Of a stretch of DNA of 64,000 nucleotides, positions 48,736 to 60,811 are shown one piece after another. Where the stretch lies: assembly GCF_964204865.1 (NCBI RefSeq), contig NC_135251.1, forward strand, positions 13,144,001 through 13,208,000, given 5' to 3'. Every line of letters starts with the position of its first letter. Position 1 is the stretch's first letter. The notes under the pieces were generated by a model. That model searched no databases, was not told the origin of the DNA, and worked only from the letters and a program-made list of their open reading frames with translations. Both the position numbers and the translations under genes were made by a program. Source of the stretch: Styela clava (Eukaryota > Chordata > Ascidiacea > Stolidobranchia > Styelidae).

Positions 48736-49299
48736 ATGGATCTAATATTAGTTCATGGTGCTACTAAACATCTAGTTCATGTTGAAGATGATTCAACTGT
48801 TGATGAATTGATGACACTCGTTACAGAAAAAACACAGATTCCCAATTTCAACCAAAAACTTATATATAAAGGAGTTGCCATTTCAAAAGACAACGTTAAG
48901 TTATTAAAAGAATTTAAAATAAAAAATAATTCGAAAATTATGGTTATTGGTCAGAGGCATGATCCTGAAGAAGAAAGTATTTTAAAAAAATTGGGAGAGA
49001 CAGAGAAAACCGTTGAAAAAATGAATTCAAGTGTTGCGGAATTGAATTCTGATATCGACAGTGTTAAAAAAGGATTTATGGAGAAGTCATTACTTTCAAA
49101 ATCAATTGAACGTCTTCAAAAAATTCTTTTGAAATATACGGAAGATGGAATGCAAGCTATGGAATTTTTAGATGGAATGAAAATTGACGAAAAGTTTAAA
49201 GATGCTCGGTTAAAAAAGAAAAGTTTGATAAACAAAATTCAATCAATTTTAGATAAATGTGATATTATATCTGATAACTTATCAACAGCCAACAGTTGA
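48736..49299 (+). CDS. BAG1: BAG1-like co-chaperone, intronless
   Basis: A 187-residue protein with a ubiquitin-like domain (about 3-76, including NQKLIYKGVAI and KIMVIGQ) followed by a BAG domain (about 95-180, including GFMEKSL and EKFKDARLKKKSLINKIQSIL). BAG1 acts as a nucleotide-exchange factor for Hsc70/Hsp70 through the BAG three-helix bundle and links it to the proteasome by the ubiquitin-like domain. The order and length match the short human BAG-1 isoform (about 230) without its N-terminal extension. The ATG at 48736 follows an A-rich leader, and a pyrimidine-poor 'aaatttcag' 17 bases upstream could be an acceptor for a 5' UTR intron. The coding region is a single exon, whereas vertebrate BAG1 is split. 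Nothing suggests it is broken. Next to LIPE on the same strand but about 1 kb away, with a MITE between. Confidence 0.9.
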   Translation: MDLILVHGATKHLVHVEDDSTVDELMTLVTEKTQIPNFNQKLIYKGVAISKDNVKLLKEFKIKNNSKIMVIGQRHDPEEESILKKLGETEKTVEKMNSSVAELNSDIDSVKKGFMEKSLLSKSIERLQKILLKYTEDGMQAMEFLDGMKIDEKFKDARLKKKSLINKIQSILDKCDIISDNLSTANS

Positions 49300-49352
49300 T
49301 AAACAGTCAAATGTTTTTATTGGTGAAACATACTGAGGTATATTCATCAATT

Positions 49353-49803
49353 GGGTCTCGTGTAGTTTCGTACCTCAAGTACTTCTAGCGGGCGTAGCAT
49401 AAAAATTTTTTGATATGTCAATCCTAACCCCCATCTGACTATGCCATCCAAAAATTACGTCACTATGATATCACAATCACGTCATAGAGCTTGCCAAATA
49501 TACGTACGATCGCCCGAAATAGCATATGCGCTGACGATAAAGAACTGACTGACATTATCGATCTCTCTCCTATTGGAATCGTTGCGACAAGAAAACGAGA
49601 GAAATAACTGTTCGATTTCGGGTGCTCGTTTGCGCGTCTTGGATGGCAGTTCGTATAGTTTGAAGGTCTCTATTACGTCACTGTGACGTCGTAATGACAT
49701 AATTTTTGGATGGTGTAGTCAGATGGGTGTTAGGATTGATACGTGAAAAATTGTCATGCTACGCCCACTGGAAGTATGTTGGGTACGAAACTACATGGGA
49801 CCC
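49353..49803 (-). mobile_element. 451-bp MITE (copy 2) with perfect 8-bp target duplication
   Basis: Same family as 4688-5142, interior inverted. Target duplication catcaatt at 49345-49352 and 49804-49811. The inverted ends include 'gtagtttcgtacc' and 'ggtacgaaactac'. Size and ends allow assignment to an 8-bp-target superfamily (hAT or P). Confidence 0.93.
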
Positions 49804-49884
49804 CATCAATTATCAGAAAGCATTTTTCTGTATGAACCATCATATGGTATTGTGGTAGTAGCGAAGCAGGCTTTTTTGTATGCA

Positions 49885-50065
49885 ATGCATGTTTTACTCT
49901 GAGCAAGGCTCACACAAGCAGCCACTGCTACGGAGGGAGCTACTATAGTTAGAAAGTTCGACATGGCCTGCCTATTTCATTCGGCCCTCTTTTCGATGTT
50001 GGTGGATTTGAATCCGAAATTTCAACTATTTTCACATTTCGGCCTCGAATTGGCCCCATTATTTA
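49885..50065 (-). mobile_element. Diverged SINE related to 19521-19712
   Basis: On the minus strand a box-B-like 'ggattcaaatcc' is followed by a body ending 'gtggctgcttgtgtgagcc', comparable to 'atggttgcttgtgcagagcc' in the intron copy. Confidence 0.55.
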
Positions 50066-50299
50066 GGGATTTATAAGCAAAGCACGTCCTCAGTTTCACT
50101 AGATCATAGGATATCAATTGCAAAAATTTTCTGGAATGATTGTTTTCCCTCAAGTTCAGTATTGTTCTGTTTTAATTATAGTAAAGGCAATTATTGATTT
50201 TCGCTGCTGTATTATTCTATTATCATATGTTGCTATTTAGATGACTTTTAGATAACAAATAGATTAAAATGTATGATATATAAAGGCTGTAACGACAGG

Positions 50300-53200
50300 A
50301 TGGCAAGTGATGATATTTACGATTTGTTAAGTCCTTTGTTGGATGACTGTATGGCATTGTTCCAAAAAGAGGATTCAAAAACATCACATTCGTTCGTTCA
50401 AAGTCTGAAAAGTATTCATAATAATGCGATACATATTCGACCAATTGCCATTGGATTAGTAGGGTAGGTTTTCTAGAATGTCATTTTGTGCAATGTTTAT
50501 AAATTTAGAGGTAATTGCAGTTTTGGGTCTTTCTGTTCAAATTATTACTGTATCGTCATTTTTGAGTTTATATTTATCAATAAAATATGTTGTGGTTTTA
50601 TGCGTCCATATTTTGTTACTCATTTTACAAATTCTGAAACACTGACCATTTTATAGTATACCTTTCTATGCCATTCAAAAAATTCCATTCTTTTCTATGC
50701 AGAATCGATTTAAAAATTATTATTCAACTCTGTAGCCGACCCCAGGTTAATTAGACAGCTTAATGCTATGTTTAAACAACGGTGATTTGCTAAATAACTT
50801 TATTAATCTATTTTGGTTTTACTGTGTGTGAAATAGCATCACTCAGTAAAGAAATCGGGATATGAATAAATATATATCGAACATATGATTTTTTATTTGA
50901 ATATTTGGTCAGTTCAAACTCGAATAAACTTATTTTGGATTTTGCACACTAAACCCATTGTAAACAACTTTGCTGCCAAAATTACAATGATACTTCCTTT
51001 TTCAAAATTCATAATACAATCGAACTGATGTCCCGAGCACAGTTTTCCCTACATTTTCAATTTGCATATGAATAGCTCTCATCATCATGGAAATCCAGTG
51101 GCTTATAGTTACATGAGTAATAAAATGGATAACTTCAAACTGCATTTTATACCCATTTTTATTTCATTTGTTTTTATCATAATTCACAGCAAAGTGGCTC
51201 ACAAATATGATGCTTCGCCACATATAAAGGCAAATGGATATCGAAGTTTACTTGCATTACTCGATTCACTTTGTCATCTTATTGTTGGACATTTACAAAC
51301 AATTTGCAGAGAAAGAAAAAATGTATTCTTCCGAGCAAACCAATACAGTGATAAATTACGAGTACTGGCTCAAAATCTACATCAGATGAGGGCTCTTTTT
51401 GGATATGCACAAATTTTGATAGGTATGGTTTTTATAGTATTGTCTTTCTAGTTTTCATTGATATTAATTATATACCATATGCAATTTCACTTGCCGAGTT
51501 CTTCCCGAAGTTGCTTAATGCGATGAGCATGTACTTATATTTTAATACTTCAAATTTGTCTCATGTTGACATTGACGATTTGTGTTTCATGCCATACCTT
51601 AATAAAGATGTTTTTTATTGATTAACACTCAATCAAAAAGATTTACTATATAATTGAAAGGAAATGTAGATTATGCCAAGTAGGGATGGCCAAGACCGAA
51701 TCTCACTATTCGAAATACATTGGGATAAAATAGTTTCGAATATGGAATATCGAATACATTTAAAATTAGATGTAAGTTCATGTTGAAAATTAACATAAAC
51801 TACTATATTATCTTCATGTTGATAATATCTAAAAGGACTTAATTGAATATAAAGGTTATTGTTTTCTGTGTGTTACGTATTGATCTACTTGTGTGACTTG
51901 CTCAAAATCCCTATTTATCTTATTTATATTCTAAATTAAAATTTTATATCGCATATAATGAATTTTGAATATTTGTTTCGAACCGGTGCCAAGTATATAT
52001 GCTCACAAAAACATCACTTCCCTCAAATTTTAAAGATTGATTTGACAATGTTCAGGATAATTTATACTCATGTCAGTTCTAGCAATTGAAATATATGCTT
52101 GTAATTTAAGAGCACAAATATGCAAAGTTTGACAATGTTATCCGTAGGGAATTTTTTCGCTCTAGTATTTCTTTCATATTTTCTGAATATGTAAAGAATC
52201 TGGAAAATACTAAATATTTTGGTGTGGAAGTCTCTGTTGTTCCCCATTACAAACATAACTATATATTTTCTATTGCATTTATCTTATATTGCTGATATCT
52301 GTATTATTGCATCCTTGCATTATTTATATTCTCAGGTCACAGTGAAGATGGATCATTATTTGCAACTGAACAAGAATCAGATGATATCATGCATGATTGT
52401 GAAATCATGGCCAAATCTTGCTTCTATAGCCATGTTCAAGGATTTCAGGTACAATATTATCAATTATTTTTGTGGTGCTGCTGTCTGTATATTGTGTATT
52501 TCTGTTGGTATGGATACCCATATGCCAGTCGTCATCTAGTAAAACAAGTATCATTTATGATTGTAATATTGTTTTGTAAAAAGGCATTTGAAAATATTGT
52601 GTACATTACATTACAATAATTAATTGAATATGTTTTAAGATGGCAAACACTGGAAAACATTAAATTCACTGGATATTGAATTTTCTTATCAATACAATAC
52701 AAGATACAATATATAACAATATACAACAATACAAGAACGTACATGATAAACTCAACTTAAACATATTTACCATGTAGCTTATGTCACTACATAGCTACAC
52801 TAACATGGTACTTTACGTAAACCTAATACATAATTTTCGAAACGCCGAATATAACAGTCTCCAGCTGTGGTGCACGTTCCCCATTTGCTGTGGTCGTCTC
52901 ACTTTTAAAGCTAAAATGGATTCAATGTTTATTTCGACATTCCAATAACAGACCCATGTGAACCTCCTGGATCATACCACTGTCTATAACGTATTTTTTA
53001 AATCTATCCAATTTATATTAAATTTTTCAGTTTTATCCTGGAATCCAACCAATCATTCAAGCTCTTTCCATGTTCACAGCATCATACAATGATATCGTTC
53101 AGCATTCGACTGTCTGGCAGACAACAAAATCACTGTTTAATTCTGGTAAATTTTAATAAATTTTTACATCATTTTACTTATAACAAATCTGTAAAGTGAC

Positions 53201-56200
53201 CATTTTTTTTTTCAGGTAAATACGTTGTTAGCCCTAGTGTAAGAGGAAGACAAATTGAAAAAATATACAGTGAAGCTGAGGCACCTTTTTTTAAAGCATT
53301 TTTCTCACTTCCGGAAATGGGAGTTGGTGTGGTGAGTCGGACTATAGAATATGTTTCAAATTAAAAATAGGTTTTAAAAAGCCGTTTCCTGGCTAATTCA
53401 ATTTCTACTTTTTTGTAATATGATATGATTTATACCATTTACAGTAAAATAATGATTTATTTCAAAGTATGCGAATTGTGATATGAAAATCATCACAGAT
53501 ATTACTCAGTTTTAGTTATTCTGAATTATTTTGATACTTGTATTTAAACATTTTCAGCACTAATCGTCTTATTAATGTTGGGGTAATCGTCTTGATTAAT
53601 TTTTTGTTTACCACTTGATTACAGTTATTGCCGAATCTTGTCGGGGACACAGTTCGTGTGAACAGAATTTTCAATCTTCCTCCAAAAGTTTTCGAATTGG
53701 AGACAACAGAAGGACATATGGTTGAGATCAACAGAACTTCTTGCATAGGACATGGGAGACATGTAAAAGCTCGTTTAATATCAGCTGTGCTAAGGGAGGG
53801 ACAGGTAACTGAATTATTAATAAAAACGGAATCAATTCTAAAAAAATATTTAAAGTTCATTCATCTCTTACATTGTTCATGTGTTCGTCACTATCAGGGA
53901 TGGATGAAATTGAATAATTTACTATTCCGAATACATTCTAAAGTGGTATATTTGGATAGGAAATATCCATTATTTTTCAAATTAGGTCATAATCCGAGAA
54001 TTGTAATCCTCAAAAGCAATTTGCTAAAATCGTTTTCTGGATAGTTTAGAAACTATTTTTTTATAGTATCAAAAGCCAAATGAAGGTTTGACCCAAACAC
54101 TGGAAGTAATTTGAATTATTGCCAAAATAAATTTTGAATGTATTTGATATTTGATTTTTTTTTTGACATTCCTGTTTTCTATGTCTCTCAACAATTTTCT
54201 TTTTCATTATGAACAATATTTTAGAAAATTCATGGTCGTATTTAAAGCTATGTTGAAAGCCATTCAGAAAAACAATGTTTATAAATTTATATGCGGAATT
54301 TGTCGATTTCATGAAAAACCTACTAAATATTAACTTTTTCTACAGGATTCACCAGATTCACCTAGCATACCAGATATGGGACTCGATAAATCAAAAGTTT
54401 TATTGAAAGCAAAACACAAACCAAGGTCAAAAACATTGTTGTTTTTCTGTCACGGAGGTGGATTTATTGCTCTCACATCTAAGTCATATGAGGTGAATTA
54501 CTTGTTGACTATTTAGGCCTATGTTCTCTTGTTTCAGTTATGTATGAATAAGAGTTTAAATCAGGCTTGACCAAAGTTCAGCGAGAACATAAAGTGTCAT
54601 TTCTGGGTGTGTTTTTTCTTGTAAATTGATTAACACATTTCTCACTTCATTGACAGTGTGAGCTAATGTCTGTAACAGCTGTATTATTATTTGATGACGT
54701 GGTTTATTAACCTTACAGAAGTAGCCTATTTTAGAACTTTGTCCTTGGTGTCATATAGAAGTTTTTCATATTAAATTAAAGTTGTCCACACACCGAATAC
54801 ATTTCAAGTTGATAATATACTCAATTCATAAGATGCAAATAGTCAAAAACGTATACTCTTTATTAGTATCTGTATGAAATTTATTTATTATGTAAAAGTA
54901 TTGTATCAACTACCAGCTTTTGAAATTCTACGAAATTGTGAGTGCACAAATACCACTCATGACTCTTGATATAAGTGAGGTCATGGCAATCTCTTAATAA
55001 TTATATAAATTATTTTCACCCTTATACCGTTTTATTGTCTTTGTGAACATTCGTTCTTAGGCTGGATGTCATATTGATTTGCCAACTCATTTGAATTTTA
55101 AGTAGGAAAATAGGCTTCAAATGAGCCCTTACAATTTTGAAGAATGATTTAAAACTGAGATCTTTACGTTAAAAAAAATTGATATTCTCACTTCAAAATT
55201 TTTTTTAATGTATTCAATTGATATCAATATTAATATAATTTTCTTGGTAAAAACAGGTTGTCCTGAGAGAATGGTCAAAGGAATTGGATTGTCCGATATT
55301 CTCTGTGGATTATAGTCTTGCACCTGATGCACCATTTCCCGAGGCTTTTGAGGAATGTTTCTATGCTTATGCATGGGCTTTGAAAAATGCAGAGTTGCTA
55401 GGTAAATCAAAAACCTTTTTTTTTAATGTGAATTATGTACAATTGTGTGTCTAATGATCAATAAAATTGGTTCACTATTCAACGATCATGAATATTTCAA
55501 GCTGTATTTTGGTTATACCAATATTGATTTAGTGAGCTTACCAGAAAGGCTCATAAAAACTTTGCTTTTTATGAAGGTAATAAAATTGTGTTAGTGCATC
55601 GGGCAGCGTCATTACTGTGATTTTATGTAAATGTTCCAATTGTACATTAGTATGCAGGGTGGAGTTATAACAATGCCTGCTCTACCAGGAAAACATGTTT
55701 TTATCTACATGCATATTGTGATTAATACAAAACCAGCATTTTTGAATGTCTATTACAAAAAAGCTTTAAATAAGACCATGAACCGACCCGAAATGGTCAT
55801 CATTATATTCCAACATGGGAGTACATTGCTAAATTTTTATAGTTAACATTTCATTGGAAGCGCCTACAAAATATGATCAATCTTGTCTTTCAAACAATCT
55901 CAGTCGCAACCCTCCGTGGCTTCGTGCTCCTCTAAAACAAAAATAATAAATATGTTTTGTTTTGGAGAATTTCCATTGCTTATTTTATGCGCCGCATTCA
56001 CTAATAAAGAGCCAGTAAATGATTAAATGCATTATGGTAGAAGAAATAAAAAAACCACAGGTAATTAACTTTAAATTAATGGGGTCATTGCAAATGATAG
56101 CTGCTGATGTCTCGACTTGCGGCCCCCAGAAAACCGCTCTGTGAGAAATCCTCGTTTAAAGCAAGAAAAGGTCACGAAATCAACTGATAATGACTCATAC

Positions 56201-58341
56201 ACTTCTCTCCAATGTCCAGGTACTACTGCAGAAAAAGTAATTTTTGCTGGTGATTCAGCTGGTGGAAACCTTGTGTTGTCTGTTGCAATGAGAGCTGCTG
56301 CATATGGGATTAAGATACCTGATGCAATGCTAGTTATGTATCCGTCAGCTGTTGTACGATACTCCGCCTCTCCATCAAGATTATTAGCGGTAAATAACTT
56401 CTTTGTCTAGAATTTGTATCAAGTTGTTTTATTCAAAATTGCATTTATTAATAAGGTTGCAGATAGCATCAGTAACAAATTGTAACAGACAGCTTTCGAG
56501 TTTACTTTGTGCAAATTTTTATAAATTGATATGGTACATTGCATTCATTAGGGAGCCGCAATACATGTTATTAATTCTGTGGAGTTTATTATTAACTGAT
56601 TAATAATTTTTAGGTCATGGATCCTCTTTTACCTCATTGCATGCTTTGTTCTTGCCTCTGTGCGTATACTGGATTCAAAACTGAAAAAGTTGCTTACAAC
56701 ACAACAGAGCACAAACTTTCTCCGACTGATGGCAATGTAGACAATGATGGGGATCACACAGAATCATGTAGTAGTAGTTCTATACTTTCTTCACGCAAAC
56801 AATCAGTAACCGATAATTCAGTGATAACAACCTTCCTGCAAGACGTAGGGGATGGTTTAGGGCGTTTAGGGGGACCAGCTGAACCAGAAGCTGAAACATG
56901 GTGGGACGATGAAATTTTTATGCACGAAAGCGAGTACAAACCTGAAGCATCCTCGCAACAACGTCCGTCCATTACCAACTTTTTTAAAGACATGGGTCGT
57001 AGATTTAGCACTCTATTGACACCCGAAACCAAAACTGAAAAAGCCGACACGTTTTGGGATGATGAATTTGACATGGTATCGATTGATAATCCTGCAGATG
57101 ACCTTGACGATAGTACTGAATATACTTTAGGAGAGAATAGTGTTACTAGTGCTTCATCTACCAATAATAATGGTATTTTTATTCGCAAAGGGTCAACAGC
57201 TAGCACCTCTGGTGATCTGGTTGAAGCTCATTTCAAAATCAAGCTTGCCAATAACTTCTCTCCTCTCAAGAGTCGATATTTTGGTGAAAGAACGAAAGTG
57301 CATCACACTGCTCTTGTTAAAAATCCTTACATATCTCCCGCACTAGCTCCTGATGAAATGCTTCGAAGTCTTCCTTATTTGGATATAGTGGTGAGTGCGA
57401 GGTTTAATCAGATTTATTCTAAGCTGGGGTAGACTAGAAGATTTGGTTATATGAAGTTCATATGTGCCGAAATCGCATTTTCGAAAATATTAAGATCTAG
57501 TTTGTTTTAAATACCCTTTGTTTCACTTTTGACACTAATTGGGCATAGAGATCATCTGGTTAATTGTTTTTGGGCCAGTAATTTGTGTCTCGTAAACTAA
57601 TGGACCAGCCAGTTTCAAATGAATGGTTTAGGATTAAAAGGTGTTTTGCTTTCAAATCTTCTACACAAATTCTATTTTGTGAAAAAATGTTCACCTGCCT
57701 GAATTTTCTTGTTTGTGGGACCGAGCATGTTAACAGTTACAAAACCTTTGCAGTGCACTTATGTCCGGGCAAATATGGAAGTATGAATTATCGTATACAC
57801 ATTCTTTTTACTTGCTTTGTGTCTAAATATGATACCATTGGCTCGGCGTCGCGGCGCCTCATGCCAAGCATTAGGGATACGTAGGATGGTTGTTATGGCT
57901 TCCTTCACCATCAAGTCCATGCTTCAAAAACAAAATACCTGACCAACTAAAGACATATCGACATTGACTGGTAACCGGACAGGAGACCATGGTTAACCAT
58001 ATGATATAGCTGCATTATCAATTTCCCTCTCCCCCGGTATAAATATGTAAATCCTATCTTATTGCAGCTGGTATATTTTTACAAAACTGTATCTGATATT
58101 ATAAGCTATTTCAACTAAGTATCAATCTATGTTTTTTCAGGGATGTGAACTTGACCCTCTGTTTGACGATTCTGTAACATTAGCAAGAAGATTACATAAA
58201 ATAGGACATCAGCACCAGTTTCATGTAGTGCGTGGTCTTCCTCATGGATTTTTGAGTCTTCAAATGTGTAGAGAAACAAAAGAAGCTTCAAAAATGTGTC
58301 TTGAGTTATTGAAGAGTAAAATTTTAGGAAGTGCCGTCTGA
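50300..58341 (+). CDS. LIPE: Hormone-sensitive lipase, 11 exons, 786 residues
   Basis: Coding exons: 50300-50463, 51190-51422, 52336-52448, 53031-53145, 53216-53331, 53625-53804, 54346-54492, 55257-55401, 56220-56389, 56614-57390, 58141-58341. Phases close to 786 residues, near the 775 of human short HSL. HSL hydrolyses di- and monoacylglycerols and cholesteryl and retinyl esters at lipid droplets. Residues 1 to about 300 are the HSL N-terminal domain ([19 protein letters not shown]). The catalytic alpha/beta hydrolase has the oxyanion HGGG at 343-346, nucleophile S417 in GDSAGG, D725 in ELDP and H755 in LPHGF. Exon 10 (residues 462-720) carries the regulatory insert, with basic PKA-like sites at S525 (RKQS), S593 (RRFS) and S655 (RKGS) and an internal duplication. 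Start: ATG 50300 has A at -3 and G at +4; an in-frame ATG at 50273 is weaker. Confidence 0.95.
51681..51986. mobile_element. Possible degenerate hAT-like element in LIPE intron 2
   Basis: It begins tagggatggcc, like the 37228 element, and is flanked by tgccaag at 51674-51680 and 51987-51993. Repeated 'attcgaa/gaatatcgaat' motifs resemble that element's subterminal parts. The right end does not pair with the left, so it is a weak call. Confidence 0.4.
57850..58070 (+). repeat. SINE-like repeat in the last LIPE intron
   Basis: 'ggttgttatggcttccttcac' and later 'accatatgatatagctgcattatcaa...ccggtataaatatg' match the order in 59700-59925, and the second half matches 43425-43510. Confidence 0.65.
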
Positions 58342-59377
58342 GATTATCAAGTTCAGTACTTCATGTGGATGCTTACTAAGTGTTGTTGACAACACACAAA
58401 ACTGCTTTATAAGTCTTCTTGTTTGCGTTTTTTTTTTTTCATTGTACCTCTGTAAACGTAACGCTACAATATAATGGTAAAACTGCAATTCATAGCATGG
58501 TTTCTGAACAGAGCCAAGAAAAATTTCATACTATAAAACTGACTTGAGGCTGGATATGCAAACAAGGAAGATTTTTTATTTTCGCACTGTTTCGATCGTT
58601 TACTTGTTGTAGAATCTATGCTTGCACTTCTGTAATCACTTTGTTAATTGAACTGTGAGATTTGTCATTTTTCTATACTTTTTAATGTCATATTTTCAGA
58701 ACTAGTGATGCAGTATTATACTATGTTTAGAAGTGCTAAGTGTGTTGCTTATCATGGTGCGAGTTGTGTGTAAATTCAATTTTGATTTGACAGGAGTCTC
58801 ATGATCAAGACTGGTCGATATAAAATCAGATGAGAATATACTTTTAATAGCTGACCAGTCCAAATTATATTTCCACATGCTTTTTGATAAGTAGTTATTC
58901 AATTATCTTCATTCAATATGTTTAGAATCTCATCCCAAGTCTACATGTTGTGAATAATACTTTGCTTATTACAAATCTTCAAATCCTTTTCTTTCTCCAT
59001 CATTAGGTAAGTAGGCAATGGTGGGATTCAGGGGTTCCTGAAAACCCATTCTTGTTTTCAGACCTTAGACCATCGCAGCCAATAGGTAACGTGCACCCAT
59101 CTCTAAAGTTATTATATTTGGTATTCATGTCATTGATGTGGATACATTTTCTGAAATAGCCTGTTGTTAGCGAGTTCGATACAAGAGACTACCTGATCTC
59201 AAAACAGGTTTTGGCTACCATACAATGGACAATTTTTCATATTTACATTTTTAAAGAGAAAGTATGCAGGGTGCCTTCAATATTACCATGACAATGCCTG
59301 CTCTGTATATATATATAAATCTTTCACACATGCAAATCGCCTTTTTATGTTCAACAATAATAATTAATATATATATC

Positions 59378-60811
59378 TCAATAAAAAGTGTTGTATTTCA
59401 TGCAATGTTCAAAGTCTCTATAACTTATTCTCCCATCACGATCTTTATCAAGGTTTTGAAAACATGATATGATGGCACTTTCAGAGAGGTTTGGAGCTGT
59501 AGTTTGATAAGCACGCTTGACATCTTCTAGTGTCAGAAAACCCTTGCCTGGTATACACATAAAAAAATATTTGATACAGTAACAACTATGAAGTCCTCCC
59601 TAGCGATCCATGGTCAGATTCCTGGAGCACAAATTATTCCATGCGCTGGTCATCATCAAACTGGCAGTATACGAGTATTTGTAGTGAAAATTCTTATGTG
59701 GTTGGTGCACTGCATCTCCGATTATCCTATATAGGTTTGCATCCTGCGAGGGATATCTATGTGCGAGCAATTGCTGGACTCAATGCTGCCATAGGGTGGC
59801 TCACTTAACCACTGGTCGGTTATGGCTTTCTCCACTTGTCCCACGCCTGACAATACAAGAGGTACACCATATGATAAAGCCGTCTTATCAACTTTGCCCT
59901 CCCTTTGGATATATATGAAAATATTATTCCAAAAGCAGCTGTAGCATATTGAACTTGAATATAATAAAAATAATTACAGTCTATATCGAAGGCATTGAAT
60001 ATTCGTCTACATTCTTGATCTGGATCTTCCAATGAAAGCTTAGCAAACATCAAACTTTGAAATCTTTCAAGATTAAGTCCTGAAATTATATGGAAAACAT
60101 TAGTAATATTTGGTATTGGATGTGAGAATGTTGCCATACCAAGATAACTGTGAGACTTCAGAGACGTATATATCAGATTATGACACTGATGAATCAATTT
60201 AATATCACAAACTTGCTTGAAATTTTTCCAATGCTTGCAGCCTTATTAAACAATTTCACATTGTATAAAGATATTTATGAATGATGAAAACATTTTCAGA
60301 ATTTTCACTGACTATCAAATTATTTGAATTTTAAATTATTATCGTCATGAATCAGCTTGTGATTTATTCTCCAAGCAAACACAAACTTAAATAATAAACA
60401 ATACGACCCTGACGTTCATCTTTTTTTCCTGCTCCCATGAGTTGTTCCACTTCATACTGAAAAAAAAGTTTGGTTCATATTTGATATACAGCATATTATA
60501 ATCAAAATTTTCTAGATGCATAACTTACTTTTGATGGTTTGTATCCAAAGATGGATAGAACTGCAACTTTAATGTCCTCTTTTGAAAGATGTCCTTTTTG
60601 ATTAGAGTCACATTCTTTAAAAATCTGAAACAAAATACAATCCCTAGCATTGAAGATTTATATTCATCAATATATTTGGATGTCTAAAGCAATACTAATT
60701 CGAAGTTATGAGAGTTTTGTAAAAGTTAAATAAGATTACCTGCAACACTCTTGCCTCGTCCTCGTCTGAAATAGTCTGCCTGTAAAGCGATGTTCCACTG
60801 TAATCATTCAT
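59378..60811 (-). CDS. EFCAB11: EFCAB11-like EF-hand protein, 5 exons, 162 residues
   Basis: Coding exons in transcript order: 60740-60811, 60529-60624, 60408-60456, 59978-60079, 59378-59547. They join in phase to 162 residues; human EFCAB11 has 163. Landmarks are LSKEDIKVAVLSIFGYKPSK, IFNAFDIDCKGFLTLEDVK and DKDRDGRISYRDFE. Three EF-hand loops are readable. The last (DKDRDGRISYRD) is canonical for calcium. The first (DSNQKGHLSKED) and the one starting DIDCKGF have Lys at position 5, so weaker binding is likely. The segment GAGKKDERQGLNLERF replaces a second loop that has lost its acidic ligands. The exon 3 donor is weak (gtcgta) but is the only one that keeps frame. Function in the family is largely unknown. 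The gene is convergent with LIPE, with about 1 kb between stops. Confidence 0.9.
59700..59925 (-). mobile_element. tRNA-derived SINE in EFCAB11 intron 4
   Basis: The minus strand shows a box-A-like 'ccagtggttaagtgagcc' and a box-B-like 'aggatgcaaacc', followed outward by the 'tggctttctccac' and 'catatgataaagccg' body shared with 57850-58070. Confidence 0.55.

Noticed and set aside
56754-57206. Minus-strand frame of 150 codons opposite LIPE exon 10
   Set aside because: Shadow of the LIPE coding exon, whose frame and splice sites are well supported.
48736-58341. BAG1 and LIPE as an operon
   Set aside because: They are about 1 kb apart with a MITE and a SINE between them, far wider than tunicate operon spacing.
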